64,000 bases of DNA, from assembly GCA_012729055.1 (NCBI GenBank), contig JAAYDW010000053.1, positions 20,159 through 84,158 of the forward strand. The letters are read 5' to 3'. Shown piece by piece: positions 63,725 through 64,000 of this stretch; within the stretch, counting starts at the first letter, position 1, and the number at the start of each line of letters is the position of its first letter. The notes beneath the pieces were generated by a model, which did no database searches, was not told the origin of the DNA, and was given only the letters and a program-made list of their open reading frames with translations. The position numbers were made by a program, and so were the translations under genes. Source of the DNA: Deltaproteobacteria bacterium. GTDB lineage: Bacteria; Desulfobacterota; Syntrophia; Syntrophales; Smithellaceae.

Positions 63725-63735
63725 AAGGACGCCGC

Positions 63736-64000
63736 ATGACGACACGGACAAACAGAGGCTTTACGCTGATCGAAGTTCTGGTCTCGATCGTCCTCGCGGC
63801 GATTCTGGCCGTCGGCGTCGGGCTGGGCGTGGCGCGGCTTGTGGAAGGACATCTCTTTGTCAAAACAAACGCCGCCGCGCTTCAGAAGGGACAGATGGCC
63901 GCAACCCGCATCGCCCTGGAGTTGAAAAACACTGTCGCCATTTTGCCGGCCTCAAACGCAACCGGCGTTGTCTTTAATTCTTTCAAGGATAAAGTCGAAA
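63736..64000 (+). CDS. Type IV pilin-like pseudopilin, 3' truncated by window
   Basis: It is not in the ORF track because it runs off the end. From ATG 63736 (GAAAGGACGCCGC upstream) the frame is open to 64000, 88 codons. The motif RGFTLIEVLVSIVLAAILA is a canonical prepilin cleavage site with Glu+5. It starts 11 nt after the preceding pseudopilin gene, so the operon continues beyond the window. Confidence 0.88.
   Translation, partial: MTTRTNRGFTLIEVLVSIVLAAILAVGVGLGVARLVEGHLFVKTNAAALQKGQMAATRIALELKNTVAILPASNATGVVFNSFKDKVE

Overview
The window is a 64 kb piece of bacterial chromosome, GC-rich (my estimate is high fifties percent) and densely coding on both strands. The gene content suggests a strictly anaerobic member of Desulfobacterota/Deltaproteobacteria, probably a Syntrophales-like syntroph. 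The evidence is two-subunit glycyl-tRNA synthetase, flavodiiron FprA, several AMP-forming acyl-CoA ligases and acyl-CoA dehydrogenases, a 4-hydroxybutyryl-CoA-dehydratase-like flavoprotein, a dienoyl-CoA-reductase-like enzyme, RNase Y, and an archaeal-type IMP cyclohydrolase. The taxonomic call is inference; there is no rRNA marker. I see no IS element, phage, CRISPR array or plasmid gene.

Layout. 1-4.7 kb: tail of a U32 peptidase, an OmpA-family porin with calcium-binding type-3 repeats, a Kef-type antiporter and an iron alcohol dehydrogenase. 4.9-10.3 kb: glyQ-glyS and a GAF-PilB/GspE ATPase. 10.4-12 kb: a cupin-fprA operon whose promoter has a perfect 16-bp CRP/FNR-type palindrome at -41.5. 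12.2-17.9 kb: serC-serA-purA, tRNA-Lys and a second SerA-like dehydrogenase. 18-30 kb: the accessory-looking catabolic block, with acyl-CoA dehydrogenase, 4HBD/HpaB-family flavoprotein, acyl-CoA ligase, TetR regulator, FadH-like reductase, nitronate monooxygenase-like protein and an orphan branched-chain-amino-acid-type binding protein. Three copies of one 16-bp palindrome lie in its non-coding gaps and suggest a local TetR regulon. 30-33 kb: two unknown lipoproteins flanking a PaaI thioesterase. 33-42 kb: tyrS, ymdB and rny; a strong 6S RNA candidate directly behind zapB-zapA; dusB, a GlmU-like nucleotidyltransferase and two CNNM/HlyC proteins. 42-49.5 kb: purD, stand-alone AICAR transformylase plus PurO-type cyclohydrolase, DUF2804, cyclophilin, purE and tsaC. 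49.6-57.8 kb: MltA, a TPR/beta-barrel plus FecR pair, radical SAM, zinc-ribbon/DUF3426, hpt and unknown proteins. 57.8-64 kb: a fused radical SAM-DUF2344 protein, a second acyl-CoA ligase, a small exported protein with two C-x3-C-x9-C-x3-C repeats, and the start of a pseudopilin operon that runs off the window.

Many intergenic regions carry excellent sigma-70-type promoters, most with a 17-bp spacer, and several perfect hairpin terminators separate convergent genes. These let me correct a number of the start codons in the ORF track.
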